Shown here in pieces: positions 26,621-34,808 of a DNA stretch of 64,000 nt. A model generated the notes under the pieces. That model was not told the DNA's origin. It made no database searches and saw only the letters and a list, made by a program, of their open reading frames with translations. Position numbers and translations under genes: made by a program. Source of the stretch: CAVPDE01 sp963707125 (GTDB lineage Bacteria; Desulfobacterota; DSM-4660; Desulfatiglandales; HGW-15); NCBI GenBank assembly GCA_963707125.1, contig CAVPOU010000004.1, positions 558,001-622,000 on the forward strand, in the 5' to 3' direction. Position 1 is the first letter of the stretch; each line of letters opens with the position of its first letter.

Positions 26621-26894
26621 GCGCTAGCGCTCAACTGGAGTGCTCGTTGCCTGTCGCTCGCTGCAGGTTGGAGGTTTTCTACTCTCACGGACAAGCAAAA
26701 CCAGCTTGTCCGTGCCACCGGTCCTATTCCGTTCACAGTTCACCGTTGTCCGTTGCACGTGGCAGATTGCTTGTTGCAAGTTGCCGGTCGAGCACCCCAC
26801 GGACAAGCAACTTCAGCTTGTCCGTGCCACCCGCTTTGCTCACTGATCACTGATGACTGATTACTGGTTTCGTGCTGTCTTCTTCTTTTACCGA
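26621..26894. repeat. Convergent gap with two family A palindromes
   Basis: Starts with the palindrome TTGAGCGCTAGCGCTCAA (26617-26634), then family A copies at 26686-26719 and 26798-26831, then family C words at 26840-26925 that extend into the cutA 3' end. It lies between convergent genes, where the hairpins could serve as terminators for both. Confidence 0.8.
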
Positions 26895-27236
26895 TCACTG
26901 ATCACTGGTTACTGGTTGTTTCGTTTCTTCATCGATCCACTCAAGATAGCTTTTGCTGCCGGCGACAATCGGCAGGGCGATGATCTCCGGCACTTCGTAG
27001 GGATGCATGCTTCTAATTTCCTTTTCAAGGTCTGAGAACAGATCTTTCCGTGTCTTCATCACGCAGAGCCACTCCCCGGCTTCCTCTACCTTGCCCTTCC
27101 ACCAGTAGGTGCTGTGGATCGGTCCCAGGATCTGAGCGCAGGCCGCCACCCGCTTCCTCACAACCGCTGAAGCGATCCGATCTGCATCTTCTTTTTTCTC
27201 CACCGTCGTGAACACCTGGATGTATTCCTTCATCAT
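26895..27236 (-). CDS. cutA: Divalent cation tolerance protein CutA
   Basis: A small trimeric PII-like protein of 113 residues. The ATG at 27236 has GAGGAAAG just upstream; the longer open frame is repeat sequence (family E). Typical elements are present: VQVFTT-like IQVFTTVEKKEDA, CAQILGPIHSTYWWKGKVEE and HPYEVPEIIALPI. The family binds copper in vitro and its cellular role is still debated. The last few residues (KQPVTSDQ) come from the family C repeat downstream and may not be ancestral. Confidence 0.93.
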   Translation of the reverse strand: MMKEYIQVFTTVEKKEDADRIASAVVRKRVAACAQILGPIHSTYWWKGKVEEAGEWLCVMKTRKDLFSDLEKEIRSMHPYEVPEIIALPIVAGSKSYLEWIDEETKQPVTSDQ

Positions 27237-27267
27237 CTTTCCTCGTTGCAGGCCTTTGGGTGAAACT

Positions 27268-27555
27268 AAATTCGAATCTCGAAATCCGAAACTCGAAACA
27301 AATTCGAATATCCAATGCTCCAATGACCAAAACAAGAACACTGCAATGACGTTATCCGGCAACCCAAACTCCTCTCCCCCTCGAGGGGGAGAGGCTAGGT
27401 GAGGGGGTGTGGATTCAAGCGCTTACACCCTCACCCCGACCCTCTCCCTCAAGGGAGAGGGAGTTGTCGGCCCGGCTACAACTCCCGGTTTGGTCATTTG
27501 AATTTGGATCATTGGTTATTGTTTCGGATTTCGTGCTTCGGATTTCTAATTTTTG
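27268..27555. repeat. Family E element (copy 2) interrupted by a family G palindromic block
   Basis: The left arm (27268-27348) and right arm (27487-27555) match the two halves of family E copies elsewhere. Between them sits a block at about 27350-27480 with CTCTCCCCCTCGAGGGGGAG and CCTCTCCCTCAAGGGAGAGG palindromes (family G). The simplest reading is that a G element inserted into an older E element. Confidence 0.8.
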
Positions 27556-27617
27556 ACTTCTCCGTAGCTTGCGAAGAAGTTGCAGTTAAAGACTCTAATA
27601 GCACAGCCCCGGACCGG

Positions 27618-30600
27618 TCAGTCTTCTCTTCCTTCGTCTTCTCCCCTGGGTTCGGGGAGCGTGTGGCCAAGACCCCTCGTTCCGTCATCGCGTTCTTCCA
27701 GCGCCACCATGGTTTCATCGAATCTCTTTGCAATAAGATTCTCAAACTCACTTCCCAGGTAGGGCCTGTTGCGAAGCAGATACCCCTTCACACTGTCCCA
27801 GTAGTCTCTGAGTTCCTGAACATCCTGGATCTTTGTCAGGGCCCGGATCGACTCTTCCAGCTTTTCCCGTCTCACTTGCTCTTTTCTCAGCTCCAGGAGG
27901 TCAATCAACCGGTGCTTTTGCTCTTCCGTGAAGCCGATCTCCAGGGCTCGGTCCATCAGGTCCTGGAAGATGTCGTGAAGGTCCCTGAAATCCTTTTGCT
28001 GCTCCATGTGCCTCTTGGCCTGATCCACTATGAAATCGGTGAGATGGAGTCTCCTTGTTTCAAAGGCCTTCTCCATCTCGATCTCATAGTCCTCCGTGTA
28101 GAAGGGAACCTTCCTCAGGAACCGGAGACTGGAATGGAAATAGTTCTTCAGCTCTTCCAGGTTCTTGATTGCGATCATGTGAGCGATTTTTTCAGTGATG
28201 TTGATGCTGTCTACAAAGTCGATAGAAAGAACTCTCTCCTTCTCGTCTTCGCAGAAGACGATTCCCTCTTTGGCTTTGAAGAAATGCTGAACCGCCTGCG
28301 CGCTCCCCCACATCCGGTCCGCAGGAATGCGGCTCAACGCGTCATTGACGGCCTCGTAGCGTTTTTCGATTTTCTGGGCCAGAGCCAGAAAATCCAGGCA
28401 GAGGGGTTTTCCCTTGGCGCGGAATCGCTTGGCGCCCAGAAGGGAAATCAAGAGGAGTTTGATCATGTTCTCGTAGTTGAGAAACGCACTCACGCTTTCG
28501 AATCCGTAGATCCGAATCTCGTCCGCCACCAGACGTTCCAAAACAAAATGCCTCGCCTCCTCGGGCAGCGTATGAAGGCTGTTGTAAATGCGCAGGGCCT
28601 CGAAAAGCTCCTTTTCAAAGGTGGCATATCCGATGGAAGAGAACTTCCTCTTCTTGTAGATGAACTTCGTGGGCACCTTGACCATGACATTGGCCAGGTC
28701 ATGAAACTCGACATGCCCGATCCCCCGCAACCTGAAGATCCGCTCCACCGCATAGATCATTGCCCCTGATCGGGAATAGGCCTCCTTCTCCGGCTCTTTC
28801 CCCTCGTAGGATTCAAGGTATCGGCTAGGAGTGATCCCTTCGGGAAGTCCGCTGCATCGATACGCTTCAGCGGCGTGATAGTCCTGACCTTTCTGGAGAT
28901 AGATCTCTCTCATGTGATCTTCAGGATTCGTCTCCCCGTCGATGAGCCTGTGGCAGAGGTTGCGCAGCTGCAAAAGGCTGGTGGCCAGATCCTCCATGAT
29001 CAGCGTCTCTTCCATGGCAACTATCATGATGAAGGAGCTCAGAAAGATGGCATCCAAAAGGTCTTTGTCCTTGAAATCAACCACCTCCTGAACCGCGTAA
29101 AAGGAAAACTCTCCGCGGATCATGCGGTGGAGCAGATTGTGGTATCGGACAAGAACCGTCAGGTAGTCTTGTGCCTTTTCATCCTTGCCGTACCGGAGTC
29201 CGAATTTTTCTTTTTCAACGAAATAGGCCCCTGCCTCTGCATGGTCCGCCGGATGATACTCCCCTTTGTACTTTTCTCTCAACTCGGGCAAGAGACCCAG
29301 GTCCTTAAAGACCAGGGACATGATCAGGGCTTCAAACAAGGGGGGATTCTCCCTCAGATGCGCCACCAGATTTTCCAGGGTCTCTATCTGGAAATCATTC
29401 AGGCCCACGATGCCTGCGGCCAGAGGCCCGAATTCCCTCTGGGCCAGCTTGTGGAGAAGAGCGATGTCCTGGAGGTTCGTCCGGTCCTTTCGGACCAAGG
29501 CCTGCATTTTGCGGGTGCTCGCAAAAATGTGTTCCATGAGAGAGGATTTGGAGTGCACTTGTTCCGGAAGGTTCAGCGATTCTAGCTCCATCAACTCCGG
29601 AAGCACAAACTGGAGGAGGGAAGGAGTGTGGTGGTAGAGCAGTTCCAGGTCGGAAAAGAAATCCTCGGGCTGGAAAACAACGCGGGTGAAACTGGATCTC
29701 AGGAAGACTCTCAAATTCTGAGCTTTCCTGAACCATGCCCTCTGTCTTTCAGGCAGTCTCAGTTCCTTGTCATCATGGGAGATCAGCTTCAGGTGGCTTT
29801 GAAAAAACCCTTCCAGATTTCCGAAAAGCCTTTCCAGATCATCCAGATCCTGCAGAGGAATCTCCGAGAGCCTCTTCCCTGCAATCCGTTCACTGAGATT
29901 TTCCAGGGCTTCGATGTTCTGGTCCATATCAATGTACGTGATGTCCATGGCCTGGGTCCTCGGGTTCACCCTGACTTGAAACCCTGTGCCGACAATGAAG
30001 GACGTCTGATCTTCATAGAGTTGTTCACTGAAGCGTTTGAGGGCATGGAGATCGAGATAATTCACATTGATGGCCTGAACTTCTTCATCCAGTTTGGTGA
30101 ACTGGCTCTCCATTTCTGAGGACTCCACTTGCGCGAGGATCGGATTGAAATTAACCACTTCCCCTTTCACCACATGCACCGTGATCCAAAGAAGCAGAAA
30201 CACCAACTCACTGTCGATTCTTTCAAAGACTCTGCCGGTGCCATGGAACTCCACATGGAGAAGCTTCCTGTAGAACTCGGACGCCTTCAGGGGATCCTCC
30301 CTGAAATAGGCCCTTTCGAATCGATCCACGGTTTCTATGAGGGTGATCACTCGCTCTATCCTGGAGAGCTTCTCCGGGTCATAATCGGCCAGAGCCTCCT
30401 TTTCCATCTCTCCCTTGTCCGGCAACTCAGACCAGTGGTTCAGGAACTGGAACTGGTTCGTCATTTTCAGCATTTTGCGTATCGCCATATGGCGGATTCC
30501 GCCGATGGCACTAATCTTTTCATCAAGCAACCGATCCCAGTCCAGCTCCCGATTGGTCACCACCTTGACCATGGATTCAGAGAGATCAAAAAGCTCGTTG

Positions 30601-32387
30601 AGCTCTTCCTGTTGAAGATCCATGCTCCTGGAGGCCACGGTTTCCGCCATACTCATGAGCCGGCAGTATCTGAGCAGATTCAGGGCTTCCTGGGGATCCA
30701 GAGTTCTTGCAAGATCCGAAACAGGCTTCAACGCCTTTTCATTCACCTTCCCGGAGAGGATGCGGCCGAGAGGCGAGTGGCCCAGGACGATCAGAAAGAT
30801 CTCTTTCAGTTCTCCCGGGGGAACACCGAAAAGGGATAAGGTCTCCAGGTGCTTCAGGATCGGGGTTCTGCTCCCCTCAACCCCCTCCGGGTTCACGCAG
30901 GCTTTGATCCTCTCCAGATGATGAAGCTTTGACATCAGCTTCAGAACATGGTTCAGGGCTCCGTATCTTCTTCTCTTGCTGTCCAGAGGTTCCCTGAGCC
31001 TTTCCATGAAGAGCTCCGGAACCCCCTCATAGCTGGCTGTTTTGATCTTCTTCAGCACATGAAGCGTGGACAGAACGTAATCAAAGGAATCACGGTAATC
31101 GGCGATAAGAGCCAGGGGGCAGCCAGCCAGCTTGGATTCCCCTACCTCCCTCTTGAGGTCTTCCAGGGTCACCTGGAGAGACTTCTTCTGACCCAAGTAC
31201 ATGAGCATGTAATCCGGCGTGTGCCTTCCCGTGGAAAATCTTTTCTTCCACTCGTTCTTAACCGAATCCGGAATCAGAGGCTTCAGGAAGATCTTGTTGA
31301 AATAGACGGAGAGGATTTTCGTCCACACCTTTTCCTGGTTGTAGGAAAGGCCGTCATCCAGGGAGAAGTGGAGATAGGGGAGGTGGAAAATTTCCCTGAG
31401 GGGCATGTCCTCCACACTCCGGTGACCGAGCAGCGTGTCCAGGACCTCTTTTTCCACGTAGGGAGGGTTCAAGAACTTCTGGAATTCGAAAACACTCACG
31501 GCAAAAGATTTCGCTTTAGCCTGATACCGTCTCCCCATCTTGAAGATGTGGCTGAAAAGAACAAAATTCTTCGCTTCTTCTTCGGTGTGAAACCTGACCT
31601 TGATCTCCCGATGGGCTTCCAGAGGAAAACGGCTTGAGATGATGAAGATCTCTCCATCCGGCTTGAGCAGGTTGCAGATCTTTCCAATGATGTAGTAGGC
31701 ATAGCTCTCAAGCTGCCTTTTGGAAATGATCCTCCTCGCCTCTGGGCTGAATCGTTCCGTGAAAACGAGTTCGTGAAGCTCCCTCGGCAAAATGACCAGA
31801 TCCAGCGGGCCCTGGAGGGAAGAGAGCTTTCCGAAAGAGTCCAGAATAATGAATTGATGTTCTTTGAACCGGAGGGAGAGTTCGGGGATGAGCAGGTCGT
31901 CCGAGTGCGTGAGGAACCCGATTCTCAGGCTCTCCGTCAGGGTCTTCTTCCTGTTGGCCTGAATGACGCTGGTGATCTCATCCGCCTTGTTCCTGATGGT
32001 GGAGAGCGAACGCGACACGTAGTGGACAGGGATCAGATAATAGGGTTTGCCGAGGCTGGAAAAACGGATCAGCAGGCCCATGTTCTCATAAATCTTGTTG
32101 ATCTCCTGGTAGTACTTCTTGGAGTATTCGGGTTTATCAGGAGTGATGGATTGAAGAAGTCTCTGGTCCCTCGGGCTGATGCGGTCATAGGCTTCAAAGA
32201 ACCCGAAACCGTAGGCGTTCCCTCCGAAACGGCTCAAAAGGTTCGAAGGGTGTTTGTGGGCCGGGAACGTGCCGGGAGGGATGTCCGAGGGATCGATACC
32301 GAGCGACTCGAAGTCCTCGGCCTTAATAAAGCCGAAAGAGTCTTCTTTCAGAAAACTTTCTTGAAGAATGGAATCCGTGCCGACCAT
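27618..32387 (-). CDS. Giant cytoplasmic protein with GlnD-like degenerate HD region
   Basis: One open frame of about 1,589 codons from ATG at 32387 (GTG one codon earlier; no strong ribosome binding site). No signal peptide and no convincing membrane helices. Numbering from the GTG: residues about 150-310 look like a Rossmann/methyltransferase-type fold (LDLVILPRELHEL, LLKPDGEIFIIS) without a clear SAM motif. Residues about 905-1150 resemble the HD domain of the PII uridylyl-removing enzyme GlnD: FVLPELMELESL, then QVHSKSSLMEHIF, VFKDLGLLPE, PADHAEAGAYF and LTVLVRYHNLLH. The HD pair is changed to Lys-Asp (1029-1030) while Asp1049-His1050 and His1084 remain, so metal binding is probably altered. 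The rest is helical, with a charged C-terminal coiled stretch. I do not recognise a named family. No nucleotidyltransferase motif or ACT domain is visible. Confidence 0.85.
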   Translation of the reverse strand: MVGTDSILQESFLKEDSFGFIKAEDFESLGIDPSDIPPGTFPAHKHPSNLLSRFGGNAYGFGFFEAYDRISPRDQRLLQSITPDKPEYSKKYYQEINKIYENMGLLIRFSSLGKPYYLIPVHYVSRSLSTIRNKADEITSVIQANRKKTLTESLRIGFLTHSDDLLIPELSLRFKEHQFIILDSFGKLSSLQGPLDLVILPRELHELVFTERFSPEARRIISKRQLESYAYYIIGKICNLLKPDGEIFIISSRFPLEAHREIKVRFHTEEEAKNFVLFSHIFKMGRRYQAKAKSFAVSVFEFQKFLNPPYVEKEVLDTLLGHRSVEDMPLREIFHLPYLHFSLDDGLSYNQEKVWTKILSVYFNKIFLKPLIPDSVKNEWKKRFSTGRHTPDYMLMYLGQKKSLQVTLEDLKREVGESKLAGCPLALIADYRDSFDYVLSTLHVLKKIKTASYEGVPELFMERLREPLDSKRRRYGALNHVLKLMSKLHHLERIKACVNPEGVEGSRTPILKHLETLSLFGVPPGELKEIFLIVLGHSPLGRILSGKVNEKALKPVSDLARTLDPQEALNLLRYCRLMSMAETVASRSMDLQQEELNELFDLSESMVKVVTNRELDWDRLLDEKISAIGGIRHMAIRKMLKMTNQFQFLNHWSELPDKGEMEKEALADYDPEKLSRIERVITLIETVDRFERAYFREDPLKASEFYRKLLHVEFHGTGRVFERIDSELVFLLLWITVHVVKGEVVNFNPILAQVESSEMESQFTKLDEEVQAINVNYLDLHALKRFSEQLYEDQTSFIVGTGFQVRVNPRTQAMDITYIDMDQNIEALENLSERIAGKRLSEIPLQDLDDLERLFGNLEGFFQSHLKLISHDDKELRLPERQRAWFRKAQNLRVFLRSSFTRVVFQPEDFFSDLELLYHHTPSLLQFVLPELMELESLNLPEQVHSKSSLMEHIFASTRKMQALVRKDRTNLQDIALLHKLAQREFGPLAAGIVGLNDFQIETLENLVAHLRENPPLFEALIMSLVFKDLGLLPELREKYKGEYHPADHAEAGAYFVEKEKFGLRYGKDEKAQDYLTVLVRYHNLLHRMIRGEFSFYAVQEVVDFKDKDLLDAIFLSSFIMIVAMEETLIMEDLATSLLQLRNLCHRLIDGETNPEDHMREIYLQKGQDYHAAEAYRCSGLPEGITPSRYLESYEGKEPEKEAYSRSGAMIYAVERIFRLRGIGHVEFHDLANVMVKVPTKFIYKKRKFSSIGYATFEKELFEALRIYNSLHTLPEEARHFVLERLVADEIRIYGFESVSAFLNYENMIKLLLISLLGAKRFRAKGKPLCLDFLALAQKIEKRYEAVNDALSRIPADRMWGSAQAVQHFFKAKEGIVFCEDEKERVLSIDFVDSINITEKIAHMIAIKNLEELKNYFHSSLRFLRKVPFYTEDYEIEMEKAFETRRLHLTDFIVDQAKRHMEQQKDFRDLHDIFQDLMDRALEIGFTEEQKHRLIDLLELRKEQVRREKLEESIRALTKIQDVQELRDYWDSVKGYLLRNRPYLGSEFENLIAKRFDETMVALEERDDGTRGLGHTLPEPRGEDEGRED

Positions 32388-32397
32388 CACTTAATCC

Positions 32398-32707
32398 AGT
32401 AAACAGTAAGCAGTGAGCAGTAGACAGTAGACAGTAGGCAGTAGACAGTAAGCAGATAGCAGCGCCTATCAGCCCTAGCTCCAAGCGCACGCCTTCGGCC
32501 GCAACCGCATAATGACGGAATCCCCCGGTAAAATATTTCATCGATTTCACGGGGCATGCAAAAATCAAAACAATTTCTCATTCGGGCTGTCACTCCCTAC
32601 TGCATACTACTTACTGTCCTGTTGCTGCCTACAGCTTACTGCGTACTACATATTTTTTTCTGCTTACTGCATACTTCTTACTGCTTACTGGGCTGTGCGA
32701 CAGCTGC
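32398..32707. repeat. Gap filled with family B repeats
   Basis: Two stretches (32398-32460 and about 32590-32710) of degenerate AGTAGACAGTAGGCAGTA or TACTGCTTACTGCATACT words on opposite strands, so they could pair. The middle 120 bases show nothing I recognise. The second stretch touches the 3' end of the acyl-CoA synthetase gene. Confidence 0.7.
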
Positions 32708-34270
32708 CTACTGGGCGTCCCCGTAGAGGCGTTTGACCTTTGCCCGGTCAATAGATCCGTCCTGGAGCACCGGAAGCTCCTCCACGAACTGCACAACCCG
32801 AGGTTTCTTGTACCTTGCGATATGCTCGCCCACAAAGTCGATCAGTGCCTGGGGATCAAGGGAGTGCCCCTTTCTGAGCTGGCAGACCGCTTTGATCCCT
32901 TCTTTCCACTTGGGATCAGGAACTCCGATCACCACGGTCTTTTCTATGGCCGGATGCTGGAGGATCACTTTCTCCACTTCCGCAGGATAGACGTTTTCAC
33001 CGCCGGGCTTGATCAGTTCCTTCTCCGCCTTGCGACCAGCATACCAGAGAAATCCCTCTTCATCAAAGCGCCCCAGGTCTCCGGTGTGATGCCGGCCCTC
33101 CTGAAAAGTTTGGGCCGTGTCCTCGGGAAGGTTCCAGTAACCCTTGAAGACCATGGGGCCCCTCACCGCAATCTCACCGACCTGCCCGGTCCCCACGGGC
33201 CTGTCGGTGTCATCCACGAGCTGCACTTCCGTGAAGAGCAGCATCTTTCCTGCAGACCCGGGCCGGTCGCGATAAGGCCCCATGGTTGCCAGGGAAGAGG
33301 TTTCCGTCTGTCCGTAGAGGACGTAAAAGGTTCCGCCCGTCACCTTCTCATATTTCTCAATGGTCTCTTTGGTGTCAATGCCGGTAACGGCTGTGAGAGA
33401 GTTGATGTTCTTTCCCGTTTTCCCCTGCTCTTCAACAAGGGACGCCAGAATCGGGGAAAAGACCATCATGAAGGAGACTCTCTTTTGCTCAATCCAATCC
33501 ACCGCCCTGGCCGCATCAAAACGGGGCATATTGATGTTCAAGCCTCCAGCCAGGAAACAGGTGGTGGCCATGAAAAGACCGCCCACGTGGAAAAAAGGGA
33601 GAAAATTCAAAAGCACGTCTTTGGAAGTTAATTTCATGTAATAGGCAAAATGCATGCTTGAACAAAGGACATTGCCGTGGCTCAGCAGCGCACCTCTTGG
33701 CCTCCCTGCCACTGCGGCCGTATAGATGATGACAAAGCCGTCATCCGTGAAGACCTCGACGGGGTTTCCTTGACTTCCGCTTTCAAGTAGAGAAGCAAAG
33801 GGAATGAAATCACCCGGCGGCGCCAGAAGGGAATTAAAGGCGAGAAAATCGTTGCCGCCGGGACCGAGGCTGTAACAGGTTCTCACGGTGGGGAGCATCC
33901 CTTTCAACCCTTTGATCGTCTCCTCATATTCCTGGTCTGCAAAAACAATCCTTGGCTCGCTGTCCTTCAGAATGAAAGAGATTTCGTCTGGAGAGAGTCT
34001 CCAGTTCACAGGCACCATGATCGCGCCCAGGGCTGAGGCTGCCCCAAAAAGAGAGAAATACTCCAGGCTGTTCTTGGCCAGGACGCCGATGCGGTCTCCT
34101 TTTGTGACCCCTGACTTCTTCAGGCCGGCGGCGAGCTGATCCACCAGCACCTTGTATTGATCGAAGGTCAGGCTCCTCCCGTCTTCCGCTTCCAGCAAGG
34201 CTTGCCGGCCCTTGAAAGAAGCGGAGTTCCGGCAGATGAGATGATAAAAGGTGAAATCATAGAGTCCCAT
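32708..34270 (-). CDS. AMP-binding acyl-CoA synthetase-like protein with altered ATP loop
   Basis: The ATG at 34270 follows GGGAGGGGGATCAGCC; a TTG six codons upstream lies inside that ribosome binding site and is rejected. 520 residues of the ANL superfamily: the adenylation motif LYGQTETSS, HTGDLGRFDEEGFLWYAGR and the hinge KPGGENVYPAEVE are intact. Two catalytic motifs deviate. The phosphate loop reads IIYTAAVAGRPRGA where YTSGTTGxPKGA is expected. Near the C-terminus the usual GK(I/L) with the catalytic Lys is DGSIDRAKVK (Ser about 506). Either it uses an unusual mechanism, as in some GEIDR-type members, or it has lost full activity. It lies downstream of a normal CoA ligase on the same strand. 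Confidence 0.88.
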   Translation of the reverse strand: MGLYDFTFYHLICRNSASFKGRQALLEAEDGRSLTFDQYKVLVDQLAAGLKKSGVTKGDRIGVLAKNSLEYFSLFGAASALGAIMVPVNWRLSPDEISFILKDSEPRIVFADQEYEETIKGLKGMLPTVRTCYSLGPGGNDFLAFNSLLAPPGDFIPFASLLESGSQGNPVEVFTDDGFVIIYTAAVAGRPRGALLSHGNVLCSSMHFAYYMKLTSKDVLLNFLPFFHVGGLFMATTCFLAGGLNINMPRFDAARAVDWIEQKRVSFMMVFSPILASLVEEQGKTGKNINSLTAVTGIDTKETIEKYEKVTGGTFYVLYGQTETSSLATMGPYRDRPGSAGKMLLFTEVQLVDDTDRPVGTGQVGEIAVRGPMVFKGYWNLPEDTAQTFQEGRHHTGDLGRFDEEGFLWYAGRKAEKELIKPGGENVYPAEVEKVILQHPAIEKTVVIGVPDPKWKEGIKAVCQLRKGHSLDPQALIDFVGEHIARYKKPRVVQFVEELPVLQDGSIDRAKVKRLYGDAQ

Positions 34271-34445
34271 GGCTGATCCCCCTCCCAAAGAAAGAACTCA
34301 ATGCCGGCCGTTGGCCGCAACCGGCTCCAAATCAGTAGGCAGTAAGCAGTAGGCAGTAGGCAGTAAGCAGTAGGCAGCATTCATACCCCGGCGCTTCGCT
34401 GCCGGGGCGTTTATGAAAGAAACCTTCTCTGATGTCCGGCTTACC
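34271..34445. repeat. Family B words and a C/G hairpin upstream of the acyl-CoA synthetase
   Basis: Family B words (AGTAGGCAGTAAGCAGTAGG) at 34335-34380, followed by the inverted pair CCCCGGCGCTTCGCTGCCGGGG at about 34386-34407. No gene. The promoter of the downstream synthetase must be here or further upstream. Confidence 0.6.
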
Positions 34446-34629
34446 AAATCCCCCTTACGAGGCTTCCCCACAACAAGTCTCCCCTCCCCTGGTGGGAGGG
34501 GATAAAGGGGAGGGGGGAACAACAAGGCCTAGGAAGACTAGACATCTTTTCCACCACCCCCACCCTCACCCTCCCCCATCGAGGGGGAGGGATTTGTGTG
34601 GCTATCGAACAGCCTCACAGAAGGGATTT
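34415..34629. mobile_element. MITE-like family G element (copy 1)
   Basis: A core from 34446 to 34629 is bounded by AAATCCCCCTTACGAGGC and GCCTCACAGAAGGGATTT, imperfect terminal inverted repeats. Inside are CCCCTCCCC...GGGAGGGG and CACCCTCCCCC...GAGGGGGAGGG palindromes. A second copy with its core in opposite orientation is at 36458-36668. No transposase is encoded; non-autonomous mobility is inferred. Confidence 0.6.
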
Positions 34630-34753
34630 CAAATGAGCGCTATAACATGATCGCTCCATGCAGAAATCCTCGATTTCTGGATGGACACCAACTATAAAAC
34701 CGGATAGCACACTAAAATGTCAAGGGAAACGAACAGGAATGGCAGGAACAAAT

Positions 34754-34789
34754 CAAAAAGGGACGGGGCGCAACACCCCGTCCCTTCTT
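34754..34789 (-). terminator. Rho-independent terminator after the acyl-CoA synthetase
   Basis: Arms AAGGGACGGGG (34758-34768) and CCCCGTCCCTT (34776-34786) form a perfect 11-base stem with a seven-base loop. Reading the minus strand it is followed by TTTTTGATT. It is 19 bases past the stop of the gene ending at 34809. Confidence 0.88.
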
Positions 34790-34808
34790 ATCGCCTGCAA
34801 ACTCCGGA

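Noticed and set aside
27399..28769. Plus-strand frame of 456 codons opposite the giant gene
   Set aside because: Begins in repeat sequence and has no recognisable domain; it is an antisense shadow of the giant gene.
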